6,637 nt of DNA from Bacteroidaceae bacterium (GTDB lineage Bacteria > Bacteroidota > Bacteroidia > Bacteroidales > Barnesiellaceae_A). The translations under genes were made by a program, and so were the position numbers. The stretch lies in assembly GCA_017561285.1 (NCBI GenBank), contig JAFZDG010000015.1, positions 1-6,637 of the forward strand. Direction: 5' to 3'. Positions 1 through 6,252 of the stretch are shown one piece after another. The number at the start of each line of letters is the position of its first letter. Position 1 is the first letter of the stretch. A model generated the notes under the pieces. That model searched no databases. It was given only the letters and a program-made list of their open reading frames with translations, and was not told the DNA's origin.

Positions 1-606
1 CTCTTCAAACTCTTCTTTGGTAGGCATTCGCCAACCCTTACCCCATTGGGCTGTTGCTACATCATATGTAGCATCGCCTGAGAAGTCGTCTATATCCTTT
101 CCATGAGTCTTGCTGGTTTCGGGAGCATAAGTTGTCTTAGATGCTTTCTCTCCCCAAGCATAAAGCACTCCCGGTTGATGAGGTTGTGAGGCTCCAATGT
201 TGCAAGTAGCCCAACGAGTACCTGACGGGAGACCCAAATCTATCCATTCATGGCCATTGGTCACACCAGTAACAGGACCCGCACTTTGCTCAGAATTCTC
301 AACAATGGTGGGACGAACAATCTCTCCGCGTTCCTCCAATATCTTCAAGTGTCTTTCATTGGCATTGTTGAAGGATTGTTCTTGATTGGATTCAGATTGT
401 GTCTGAGGCTGCTCTTGAGATTGTTGCTTGCTTTTCTCCTCCTTCTTAAGCGCCTTTTTCACTTCCTTTTCTACCTCCTTGGTTACTCTGTTTTCGACCT
501 CTTTTTTTACAGCCTTTCCCAGCCTATCCAAGAAACTTTGTGCCGGTGCGTCAATTGCACTCATCGACAAGCACAATGCAAGTGCCATCCATAAATATTT
601 TTTCAT
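1..606 (-). CDS. Secreted coiled-coil protein with FISUMP-like domain (3' end cut by window edge)
   Basis: The frame is open for 202 codons from the ATG at 606 to the left edge, so the C-terminus is missing. Residues 1-22 are a signal peptide (Lys-Lys, then a hydrophobic stretch, probable cleavage after APA), so the product is exported. Residues 25-57 are very rich in Lys, Glu and Val with a heptad-like pattern (KEVENRVTKEVEKEVKKALK), probably a coiled coil. Residues 61-77 are a Gln/Ser/Glu linker. From residue 119 comes WIDLGLPSGTRWATCNIGAS, then YAWGE, and at the edge WGKGWRMPTKEEF. These are hallmark phrases of the FISUMP-type domain (Fibrobacter succinogenes major paralogous domain), common in Bacteroidales surface proteins and of unknown biochemical role. 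The gene starts 26 bases after the CAP-domain gene and is probably co-transcribed with it. Domain recognition is firm; function is not known. Confidence 0.85.
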   Translation of the reverse strand, partial: MKKYLWMALALCLSMSAIDAPAQSFLDRLGKAVKKEVENRVTKEVEKEVKKALKKEEKSKQQSQEQPQTQSESNQEQSFNNANERHLKILEERGEIVRPTIVENSEQSAGPVTGVTNGHEWIDLGLPSGTRWATCNIGASQPHQPGVLYAWGEKASKTTYAPETSKTHGKDIDDFSGDATYDVATAQWGKGWRMPTKEEFEE

Positions 607-632
607 AACAGTATAATTAAATAATATCCATA

Positions 633-2456
633 TTAATTTTCAGAATCATTGTCACCGACATAGAGAGTCACAGATATGTTTCCAAGGTGAATTTTGTACT
701 GATTTCCGTTCTTGACCATATAATCGGCATCGAGCGGAATATATGCCTTAATACCTTCACCGAGATAGCATATGAGATGTGCCTCTTCCATATCGGTAAG
801 CGTATTGAAATGATATGATCCTGTATTTGTTTCGGCTGATTGTACACCGTTTCCGGTTGTGAACATCTGAACCCAATGTTTCATACCTTCGGCCTCTGTC
901 ATACCGCAACCGAAATAACACCATTGGCTGTTAAGCATATTGGCTTTGTGTCCGTCGGAATTAAGCCATCCTTTAATTGCTTTGGAGGGAGTATCAGTAC
1001 CCTTTATACAATTTTCGGAGGTATATCTACTATTAGCAAATGAGGTTTCAATGGCTGTGTGGTAAGGTGTGCCATCGGGACGTAGGTGATCCTTTCTCAT
1101 AACGATGACAATCTCTTTCGAACGGATATCGCCTGCATCTTGAAGAGGTGATACCATTACTAAAAGGCCTACGCCGGCTTTGTAACGCTCCTTATTTGTC
1201 AAACGGAGCAACTCCCACTCGTCGTTGCACACCGATATATCAGTAGGAAGTGGCGGCCTGAGTTTGGGAAATCTCAATGAGATGCGCGGACTGCGGCTCT
1301 TGTCTTCGAGTTCCAACTCGAAACTTATGACAATCATTCCTTCATTGTCGTAAGTAGCTTCTGTTTTTGTAAAGCCTGCAAATGTCAGCTTCGAGCCATT
1401 TTTTATGGCATCGGTTGCCAGATTTATCAACTCCTGTTGAGTGGTACTATTATTTACCGGATGATTATGCAATGCTTTTGAAAGAGTACTGAAATCGGCA
1501 TCGATTGCGGCATCGGTAGCAGTGCCTGCTATGGGCAGTGTTTTATGGGCTTGGAAATAATCCTTATTGTCGCCCAAGATAACGATTATCTTTCCTTCTA
1601 TACTTCCTTGAACATTGGCAGTTGGGGCGCTATACCTATAATTGTCATCCCACACAGCCTTCGATCCATTGATAGTAGCCGCATTTACAGCAGCAAGCAC
1701 TTCGTCGCCCGTTGTTTTGGCGGTTACTAACAGATTTCTAAGTGCGGTTTTCATAAGCTCCATATCGGCATTTAACTTGGCTGCAACCGGCGATTTGCTA
1801 AGGGCCGGTAGCACAACCGAGAAATTATAGTTGTCAAGAGTAACCCCTTCGTATGTAATTCCAATAGACACAGTAATTTTGCCGTCTTTAGTTTCTGATG
1901 GCATTTTTCGCGTGTATGTATAGCTTCCACCGGTGGTCCAAATTTCTGCTCCGGGAAGTTTACTTTTCAGGTATTTGATTAATACCTTGTCGTTGTCTGC
2001 ATTAGTAGCTGTATAAGCTGCTGCGAGTTCGGATAGTTTTTTCTTAAGTTTAGTCTTAGGATTGTTCGGATTCGGTCCGCCAAGCTCCTTCCAGGTATAT
2101 TTGACACTGATGGTTTTATATTCGCCGTTTACAACCTTAGCCTTGTGCCCGTTGATAGTAGCCTTGATATTGGACGGTGTAGCAAAGACATTTTTAGAAC
2201 TCTCTTTAATTCTCAACTTGACTGTCATTGTATAGTTGTTTCCTTGAACGAATCGACCGTTCTCAAACTCGCCGGCCCAATGCACCTCATAAATCTCTGT
2301 GCTTGCTTTTTGGGGTACACTTGCCTCGAAGGAGCGTTTTTCTCCAACAACCGGCTCCACAGCCGTAATTACCACTTTAGTTACATTGGCTGCAAATGCT
2401 GTAGTGGGGATTAGCATCAATAGCAAATATGATAGAAATAATAGATTCTTTTTCAT
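633..2456 (-). CDS. Secreted CAP/SCP-domain protein with three internal repeats
   Basis: 607 residues. Residues 1-22 are a signal peptide (hydrophobic core LLFLSYLLLMLIP, cleavage after AFA). Residues 24-122 look like a beta-sandwich module of the type NYTMTVKLRIKE...VNGEYKTISVKYTW, and residues 122-140 form a Pro/Asn/Lys linker. Three related units of about 85 residues follow (roughly 137-220, 228-310, 319-400). Each has a helix-like start, then NGSK or an equivalent, then (D/E)G(K/M)I followed by alternating hydrophobics, ending in LP or FP. They could be atrophied Ig-like units, which is inference. Residues 411-534 are a CAP (SCP/PR-1-like) domain: LLRLTNKERYKAG, DIRSKEI, H457 in DHLRPDGTPYHTA, E481 in SENC, H503 in DGHKANMLNS, and HWVQMF. 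The His/Glu cavity residues are therefore kept. About 70 residues of unassigned tail follow. Bacterial CAP proteins are extracellular and mostly uncharacterised. Start chosen because the ATG gives a clean signal peptide. Confidence 0.88.
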   Translation of the reverse strand: MKKNLLFLSYLLLMLIPTTAFAANVTKVVITAVEPVVGEKRSFEASVPQKASTEIYEVHWAGEFENGRFVQGNNYTMTVKLRIKESSKNVFATPSNIKATINGHKAKVVNGEYKTISVKYTWKELGGPNPNNPKTKLKKKLSELAAAYTATNADNDKVLIKYLKSKLPGAEIWTTGGSYTYTRKMPSETKDGKITVSIGITYEGVTLDNYNFSVVLPALSKSPVAAKLNADMELMKTALRNLLVTAKTTGDEVLAAVNAATINGSKAVWDDNYRYSAPTANVQGSIEGKIIVILGDNKDYFQAHKTLPIAGTATDAAIDADFSTLSKALHNHPVNNSTTQQELINLATDAIKNGSKLTFAGFTKTEATYDNEGMIVISFELELEDKSRSPRISLRFPKLRPPLPTDISVCNDEWELLRLTNKERYKAGVGLLVMVSPLQDAGDIRSKEIVIVMRKDHLRPDGTPYHTAIETSFANSRYTSENCIKGTDTPSKAIKGWLNSDGHKANMLNSQWCYFGCGMTEAEGMKHWVQMFTTGNGVQSAETNTGSYHFNTLTDMEEAHLICYLGEGIKAYIPLDADYMVKNGNQYKIHLGNISVTLYVGDNDSEN

Positions 2457-2547
2457 TCTGAATAATATTTTAATTCGTAATATGTCGATTCATAGTATAA
2501 TAACTCCGTAAAATGTATTTGCGAGAAAAACCGGAGCCTACTTTTTA

Positions 2548-2579
2548 CAAAGTAAAAGATAAAAAGCCACAAAAACAAA
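2548..2579 (-). promoter_or_regulatory. Candidate promoter of the CAP/FISUMP operon
   Basis: Read on the minus strand there is TTTG (2579-2576), a 20-base spacer, then TTACTTTG (2555-2548). This fits the Bacteroidota pattern TTTG-N19-21-TAnnTTTG with one mismatch. It predicts a transcript start near 2541 and a leader of about 85 bases. A perfect inverted repeat TTTTAC-AAA-GTAAAA (2543-2557) overlaps the -7 element. The leader holds a weak CTCCG/CGGAG dyad (2504-2536). The region is A/T-rich, so chance matches are easy. Confidence 0.3.
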
Positions 2580-2881
2580 AAAAACAAAGTTTTATTCTTC
2601 AAAATAATTTTTTTAGGAATCATCATTTGTCTATTGATTATGCTTACAACCATTATACATTTTCACGATACTTCTATCGCAGCCTTATGGTATGCCAAAC
2701 GGAATAGATTCTGTAGGTATTCTAATTTTTCTTTGTGAGTAATTTTATATAGCTCATAGGGCAGTCATCCATATATTATAAATTCACGCATGGCGCATCG
2801 CTTATCTGCAATTTAACTTTTCTATTGTAAGCCAAAGACAAAAAGAACATAAGTATAATATACTCATTCAAAAAAATATTA

Positions 2882-2889
2882 TACCTTTG
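2882..2889 (+). promoter_or_regulatory. Bacteroidota-type -7 element (TACCTTTG)
   Basis: TTATACCTTTGCA contains an exact TAnnTTTG in the sequence setting typical of Bacteroidales -7 elements. No good TTTG lies 19-21 bases upstream, so only half of the consensus is present. If used, transcription would start near 2896 and give the small gene at 3102 a leader of about 200 bases, enough to include the short ORF at 2950 and the inverted repeat. Confidence 0.4.
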
Positions 2890-2949
2890 CAGTACAAGTA
2901 TCGTTTGAGAGTACAATCGCCACAAATTGCATAATTTCTGCATTCCTAG

Positions 2950-3096
2950 ATGACGCATCAAGCGACTGTTAATCTGCATATTACGCACCATTGGCAAGGT
3001 ATTAAAACAATTAAAATCCCTTTTGTTTCGGAACAATTGGGGCGGAAAGTTGTTTATATAGTATTAGGCCTATATTATCCATTTTTTTACACCTAA
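2950..3096 (+). CDS. Doubtful 48-residue ORF upstream of the small HTH-like gene
   Basis: ATG to TAA in frame, starting MTHQATVNLH and ending in a hydrophobic, aromatic tail (VVYIVLGLYYPFFYT). Its stop lies 5 bases before the ATG at 3102 and inside the right arm of the inverted repeat, an arrangement that could allow translational coupling. No family is recognised and there is no clear ribosome binding site. It may be a leader peptide, a remnant, or chance. It is listed because it is the only short frame that fits between the promoter-like element and the next gene. Confidence 0.2.
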   Translation: MTHQATVNLHITHHWQGIKTIKIPFVSEQLGRKVVYIVLGLYYPFFYT

Positions 3097-3099
3097 TAC
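3061..3099. repeat. Perfect 8-bp inverted repeat just before a start codon
   Basis: GTATTAGG (3061-3068) and CCTAATAC (3092-3099) are exact reverse complements separated by 23 bases. The right arm ends 2 bases before the ATG at 3102. Arm centres are 31 bp apart, about three helical turns. In RNA it would form a stem that hides the translation start; in DNA it could be a two-site operator, possibly for the HTH-like protein encoded directly downstream. The repeat is seen directly; both roles are inference. Confidence 0.5.
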
Positions 3100-3101
3100 A
3101 T

Positions 3102-3323
3102 ATGACACAAAACGAATTTTACCAAGTACCCTGTGCATTTACGATGCAAGAGTTGAACGACTTGATTGGCGAGTATAACAAAGAGTATCAGGCTATTATC
3201 AGTATGTACATTACCGGTTATAGCGTATCGCAGATAGCTGCACATTGCAATAGAAAGGTCGAAGAGGTGACCTTCGTAATAGAGAATTTTCTATCGCACT
3301 GCCGCGCAGCAGTAGAGGTATAA
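3102..3323 (+). CDS. Small HTH-like protein of unknown function
   Basis: 73 residues, no signal peptide and no membrane segment, so presumably cytoplasmic. An amphipathic first half (MQELNDLIGEYNKEYQAII) precedes residues 39-64, beginning GYSVSQIAAHCNRKVEEV. This has the spacing of a helix-turn-helix of the sigma-70 region 4 / LuxR type: G-x-S-x-x-x-I-A, a turn, then a second helix. I do not recognise a family. It stands alone on the plus strand between a long leader region and an LRR gene remnant. Composition is normal for the region, and the frame is closed by TAA. It could be a small regulator, possibly acting on the inverted repeat at its own start, or a conserved hypothetical. That it is a real gene is likely but not certain. 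Confidence 0.6.
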   Translation: MTQNEFYQVPCAFTMQELNDLIGEYNKEYQAIISMYITGYSVSQIAAHCNRKVEEVTFVIENFLSHCRAAVEV

Positions 3324-3339
3324 AGCAGCCTTTGCATCA

Positions 3340-3360
3340 TTACCGCAACACCTGCGGCAA
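3340..3360 (+). terminator. Weak hairpin after the small HTH-like gene
   Basis: CCGCA (3343-3347) and TGCGG (3353-3357) form a 5-bp stem with loop ACACC, flanked by TT and AA that extend it past one mismatch. It lies about 17 bases after the stop at 3323. The sequence after it (GAAATTTTC) has only four T residues and they are not adjacent to the stem, so terminator function is uncertain. Confidence 0.3.
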
Positions 3361-3383
3361 GAAATTTTCACGTAAAATAATAG

Positions 3384-3578
3384 TCCGACATATTTGCCAC
3401 TCTTCCCGAGTCGGTAGCGGAGCTTGACGTGTCTGCTTTCGACGACTGCTCATCACTATCTACAATCTATGTTCCGGCCAAGAAGACGAACTACGACAAA
3501 GAACATCTTTGTGAGGAATTGCACGACAAAATCGTTGAGCTCGAACCCGAGAAGAAAACAAAAATAGAAAATAGGTAG
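3384..3578 (+). pseudogene. C-terminal remnant of a BspA-like leucine-rich repeat protein
   Basis: The frame after the stop at 3381-3383 reads 64 codons to TAG with no usable ATG start. It contains TLPESVAELDVSAFDDCSSL followed by STIYVPAKK, one BspA-type LRR unit (consensus like IP-x-S-V-x-x-I-x-x-x-A-F-x-x-C-S-S-L-x-x-I-x-V-P). Then comes a charged C-terminus (CEELHDKIVELEPEKKTKIEN) of the kind that ends such proteins. BspA-like proteins are surface adhesins of Bacteroidales and other mucosal bacteria, normally hundreds of residues long with many such repeats. Here only the last repeat and the tail survive; I could not find earlier repeats in any frame upstream. It is presumably a truncated, non-expressed gene end left by a deletion or insertion. 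Confidence 0.65.
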
Positions 3579-3692
3579 TACTGAAGCTGGTCTCACAACT
3601 AACTTTGATTGTTTGGCTCAGTCAGAGCGATGGTGTCGCAGTTGAATGCTTTGATGACTATATTTTCCGTAGATAAATCTATCGCCAACCAC

Positions 3693-3724
3693 AAAAAATC
3701 GACAGCCAATTGGTTGCCGATTTT
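3693..3724 (-). terminator. Strong intrinsic terminator of the hip operon
   Basis: Bases 3695-3724 form a 30-nt near-perfect palindrome centred between 3709 and 3710. The outer arms are AAAATCG and CGATTTT and the core is CCAATTGG. Counting 15 opposed positions there are 13 Watson-Crick pairs, one G-T wobble and one mismatch; the innermost AATT would form the loop. On the minus strand the stem runs into six T residues (complement of 3693-3698). It begins one base after the TAG of the unknown gene (3726-3728). Four T residues also follow on the plus strand, so partial bidirectional action is possible. Confidence 0.75.
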
Positions 3725-3725
3725 G

Positions 3726-4592
3726 CTATTTAAGATGTTTTCGATATATTCCCGTTTTTGTTTTACAATCGATGACAACAACAACGTCATTTACCCATTT
3801 CCAATCATATTCTCGGACTCTGTAATCTGTTATTTTCTTTCCTTCGTAAGCGTAAAAAGCACATCTATTACCCTTATAAATTAAAAAACCGGCTGTATTA
3901 AATCTATTATCAAGACCATCAATTTTACCACATCTCAACTCTTTACCGGTACTTTCGTTTAACAATACTAATTCTCCGTTTTTATCTAATGCTAATATAA
4001 AGTATTTACCATATTTGGATGTTGTAAGAATTGTATAATTAGGGAATTGTTCTTCAAGTTTTTGCTTCCGAATTTTACATGCGGTAAATGTTTCTTGAAA
4101 TAAATTCTTCCATTTAGGCAAATTATTAAATTCGAATATAGCGTTGTCATCATATATTGGTATTGGTTGTTTGTGTGATAGCCAATCATTAAAGGTAAAA
4201 TCATTGCTATCCCAATCTTTTTCACCATAATCACATTCCTCAAAAGAATATTCGTCGCCTATGTACACAACATCTTTACCAAGAGCTATTGCAATATCAT
4301 ACACCATACATCTCAAACCTTCCCAGAAAAAATATTGGAAGTACTTATATGATATGTCAAGAAATATAAATCCATTCTTTAGCTCAAGCCACCCTAAATC
4401 ATTAGGTAAGTCAATGCGATAAGTGGTTTGAGAATATTCTTCATAATCAATTATTATAGTATTAAATCCTTTTGTGAAATGCCAATAATCTTGTAGTTGT
4501 TTTAGTATGTTATTAAGTTCAGCAGTTGCCTTTTCTTTATTTTCTATAGCAGTGAAATCGTGAGGAATAATTCCATTCAAATATGTAGCCAT
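3726..4592 (-). CDS. AT-rich gene of unknown function, third in the hip operon
   Basis: 288 residues from the ATG at 4592; a TTG two codons upstream (4598) would add MF but is a less likely start. I do not recognise a family. No signal peptide or clear membrane helix, so probably cytoplasmic. Residues 1-40 are helix-prone (EKATAELNNILKQLQDYWHF). Residues 40-100 look alpha/beta and aromatic (FIFLDISYKYFQYFFW). Residues 105-135 are strongly acidic (GDEYSFEECDYGEKDWDSND). Residues 180-288 suggest repeated beta-strand pairs (YGKYFILALDKNGELVLLNE, GFLIYKGNRCAFYAYEGKK), a little like WG-type or propeller blades. It starts 18 bases after hipA on the same strand and a terminator follows its stop, so it is very likely co-transcribed with hipBA. 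Two sampled 60-base lines in the gene have 23-25% GC, while one sampled hipA line has 53%. This suggests separate acquisition. It could be a passenger, a kinase target or a modulator of the toxin. Confidence 0.85.
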   Translation of the reverse strand: MATYLNGIIPHDFTAIENKEKATAELNNILKQLQDYWHFTKGFNTIIIDYEEYSQTTYRIDLPNDLGWLELKNGFIFLDISYKYFQYFFWEGLRCMVYDIAIALGKDVVYIGDEYSFEECDYGEKDWDSNDFTFNDWLSHKQPIPIYDDNAIFEFNNLPKWKNLFQETFTACKIRKQKLEEQFPNYTILTTSKYGKYFILALDKNGELVLLNESTGKELRCGKIDGLDNRFNTAGFLIYKGNRCAFYAYEGKKITDYRVREYDWKWVNDVVVVIDCKTKTGIYRKHLK

Positions 4593-4610
4593 AAACAAAA
4601 GATTAAATGA

Positions 4611-5888
4611 CTATACTTTTAATAAATTAATACGATATTTTGTTTCTTCCAAAACCTTGTTTGTCCATTCATCGCTTATGCCGGCTAACTGTGCATAATG
4701 TGCGTAGTTAGAAACCACATCAACTGCTTTGTTGATGATAGTTTCTGCTCCTTTTATATTGTAGCGTTTTGCAATTTGCAATAAGTCTGCTCGCTCTATG
4801 TCGGCATTCTTGTTGTTAATTGTCATCCAATGACGATTGATATATCCTGGAGCTGATGTGTCAACCGAGAATGTAAAGTCGTAAGCAGGTGTGATGTGCC
4901 ACACACCATCGCTTGCCATCATAAAACTGAAATTCTTATGATGGTCATCAATGTTTCCACTCAACACATTCATTGTCATCAATAGGAATAATTGAGACAA
5001 TTCTGCCGGAAGTATTCCAATGCGACAAGCTACATCAAAAAGATCTTCATAGCTGCTGGCTAATGGATTCATAGCTGCCAATGTTTGTGTATGCACTTTT
5101 GTATTGCCTACTCTATCGAATCGTTCTGTTAGAAAGTGCGTTGATGTTTCACCTTCAAGAAGTCGTGATGGCATCATCTTCAATCCTGCATCTTTAGCCA
5201 TTAGATAATAGCTGTACTCAATGCGTGTGGTAGGCATATCAAGATGTTCATCAAACTTTATAATCATCGGAATAAATCCCTCAATGGGCGTAGCCACTTG
5301 TCCTGAATAACATTCGTTCGTCTCGGGATTTAGGTTGATGATGGCTTTAGGGCGACGACCTCCTGCAGACGTTCCTACTTTGAACAAACTCTCAATCATC
5401 AAGTCGGGCTGTAGTTCGGTCTTGAAGCGACGAGCATCGTCTAATGTGGCTTGTGCCAAGCGATACAAATCGGCAATTTCAATCTTAAATGAGCGTTCCA
5501 TATCTTCAGCCATTGGTGGTAAGAACTCTAATGCCCCCATTCCTCTGCGACCTATATATGCCAGTCGGTCTAATGCCGATAGGTTTCTTGTGCTGATATT
5601 ATGCAACTTTGCCCATTCATTGAAAACTTTATTACCCCAATGGTCGGGTAACGAATCGGCAATAAACGATGGCAGTCCACCAAACAATTTGTCGTTATCG
5701 GCATAAACCGGCAAACCACTTTTCACCGATTGGCTGTTGATTGATGCTCGCAAAGGAGCTATATCAAGCCCTTTTTTAAGGAAATCAACATCATAATAGA
5801 AACACACTTTTTCGTTGTATTTCTCTTTGTAGGTTACCAATGAACCCACTTTCTGGTTCCATAGAAAAACATCAAGTGTTTGTATCAT
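4611..5888 (-). CDS. hipA: HipA-family serine/threonine kinase toxin
   Basis: 425 residues, close to E. coli HipA (440). HipA toxins phosphorylate translation-related targets (glutamyl-tRNA synthetase in E. coli) and induce growth arrest and persistence; HipB binds and neutralises them. The N-terminal HipA subdomain covers about residues 5-122 (FGGLPSFIADSLPDHWG at 69-85, YIGRRGMGALEF at 111-122). The Gly-rich loop VGTSAGGRRPKA (171-182) corresponds to the E. coli loop holding the autophosphorylated Ser150; here T173 or S174 would be the candidate. K211 in PMIIKF is the likely ATP-binding lysine, and ERFDR is at 255-259. The catalytic loop GNIDDHHKNFSF (311-322) supplies D314, H316 and N319, and TPAYDF supplies metal-binding D337. 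No key residue is lost. It is a fused, full-length HipA, not the split HipS/HipT arrangement. It overlaps hipB by 17 bases and is followed after 18 bases by the unknown gene. Confidence 0.93.
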   Translation of the reverse strand: MIQTLDVFLWNQKVGSLVTYKEKYNEKVCFYYDVDFLKKGLDIAPLRASINSQSVKSGLPVYADNDKLFGGLPSFIADSLPDHWGNKVFNEWAKLHNISTRNLSALDRLAYIGRRGMGALEFLPPMAEDMERSFKIEIADLYRLAQATLDDARRFKTELQPDLMIESLFKVGTSAGGRRPKAIINLNPETNECYSGQVATPIEGFIPMIIKFDEHLDMPTTRIEYSYYLMAKDAGLKMMPSRLLEGETSTHFLTERFDRVGNTKVHTQTLAAMNPLASSYEDLFDVACRIGILPAELSQLFLLMTMNVLSGNIDDHHKNFSFMMASDGVWHITPAYDFTFSVDTSAPGYINRHWMTINNKNADIERADLLQIAKRYNIKGAETIINKAVDVVSNYAHYAQLAGISDEWTNKVLEETKYRINLLKV

Positions 5889-6195
5889 CGCCAGCCCTCC
5901 TTACTCGTTTAGGGATATATTTATTGATTTGTTTGAGTGCCATTGGTGGCATTGGTAGTTCAGGGAGCAAATCATTAAGTCGTTGTTCCATTCCAATCAC
6001 TCGCAAAATCGATATAAGATTATTGAGCGTGAGGTTTTGGCTCACACCTTGCTCAAAATGGCTTATCGTTGCAAGGCTGATACCCGACTTTTCGGCCATT
6101 TCTTTTTGACTGATTCTTGCTGCAAGACGGTATTCCTTAATACGACGACTTAGCAACTCTATGATATCTTGATTTGTTGTAAATTCGCTATTCAT
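5872..6195 (-). CDS. hipB: HipB-like antitoxin / Xre-family repressor
   Basis: 107 residues. An Xre/Cro-CI helix-turn-helix spans about residues 14-78, with the core ISQKEMAEKSGISLATISHF (28-47) and the following EQG typical of the family. The remaining 29 residues (from PMPPMALK onward) form a Pro-rich, then basic tail (NKYIPKRVRR) that may contact HipA; this tail makes it longer than E. coli HipB (88). By family knowledge HipB binds HipA to block its kinase activity and represses the operon. The ATG at 6195 fits the predicted transcript start near 6215, giving a leader of about 20 bases. Its 3' end overlaps hipA by 17 bases, the usual sign of coupled translation in toxin-antitoxin pairs. 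Confidence 0.88.
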   Translation of the reverse strand: MNSEFTTNQDIIELLSRRIKEYRLAARISQKEMAEKSGISLATISHFEQGVSQNLTLNNLISILRVIGMEQRLNDLLPELPMPPMALKQINKYIPKRVRRAGDDTNT

Positions 6196-6220
6196 ATAGT
6201 GATATATTACTATTACAATG

Positions 6221-6252
6221 CAAATATAACAATTAGTATTGATTTATTACCA
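6221..6252 (-). promoter_or_regulatory. hipBA promoter
   Basis: On the minus strand TATATTTG (6228-6221) matches the TAnnTTTG -7 consensus exactly in the context TTATATTTGCA. The -33 position 20 bases upstream reads TGGT (6252-6249), a partial match to TTTG. The -33 bases lie inside the palindrome at 6248-6262, so a bound repressor would cover the promoter. Predicted start near 6215. Confidence 0.6.

Larger units (their letters stand above)
2457..3101. other. Long intergenic region between divergent genes
   Basis: 645 bases lie between the CAP gene (leftward) and the small HTH-like gene (rightward). Apart from the two promoter candidates, the inverted repeat before 3102 and one doubtful short ORF (2950-3096), I recognise nothing. 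The part 2500-2650 is dominated by A-runs on the plus strand. No tRNA, rRNA, insertion sequence or CRISPR pattern is visible. Longer frames here (2453-2653, 2513-2707, 2776-3036) have compositions that look like translated AT-rich noncoding DNA. Confidence 0.6.
3324..3725. other. Gene-poor stretch with LRR remnant and terminator
   Basis: 402 bases without an intact gene between convergent units. It contains the weak hairpin at 3340, the C-terminal remnant of a BspA-like protein (3384-3578), about 115 bases with nothing I can identify (3579-3692), and the terminator of the hip operon (3693-3724). The presence of a stranded gene end suggests that a rearrangement or insertion boundary lies in or next to this stretch. 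Confidence 0.55.

Noticed and set aside
250..594. Plus-strand 114-codon frame rich in Leu, Phe and Ser
   Set aside because: It is the antisense of the Lys/Glu-rich coiled coil of the FISUMP-like gene, whose signal peptide and motifs are convincing.
2470..2493. Tiny minus-strand uORF (MNRHITN) in the CAP leader with a GGAG upstream
   Set aside because: Seven codons in AT-rich DNA are expected by chance; Bacteroidota rarely rely on such ribosome sites.
2453..2653. Minus-strand 66-codon frame upstream of the CAP gene
   Set aside because: Composition (Phe, Leu, Tyr, Lys) is what AT-rich noncoding DNA gives; it overlaps the promoter candidate and the CAP start.
2962..2977. CTGTTAA loop-like sequence reminiscent of a tRNA-Asn anticodon loop
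   Set aside because: The flanking bases do not form an anticodon stem, and no T-loop GTTCRA or acceptor stem is present nearby.
2776..3036. Minus-strand 86-codon frame
   Set aside because: No recognisable domain, and it lies opposite the promoter-like element and leader of the small HTH-like gene.
3575..3676. Plus-strand fragment containing LTLIVWLSQSDGVAVECF, slightly like N-termini of some Bacteroidales exported proteins
   Set aside because: Too short, no start or signal peptide, and the resemblance is limited to a few residues.
3599..3790. Minus-strand 63-codon frame
   Set aside because: Overlaps the end of the unknown gene in another frame and runs through the terminator palindrome.
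4593..4598. Start of the unknown gene at TTG 4598
   Set aside because: An ATG lies two codons downstream at 4592, leaving an 18-base gap to hipA; TTG starts are uncommon in this group.
5335..5706. Plus-strand 123-codon frame
   Set aside because: Lies wholly opposite the conserved part of hipA and shows no motif of its own.
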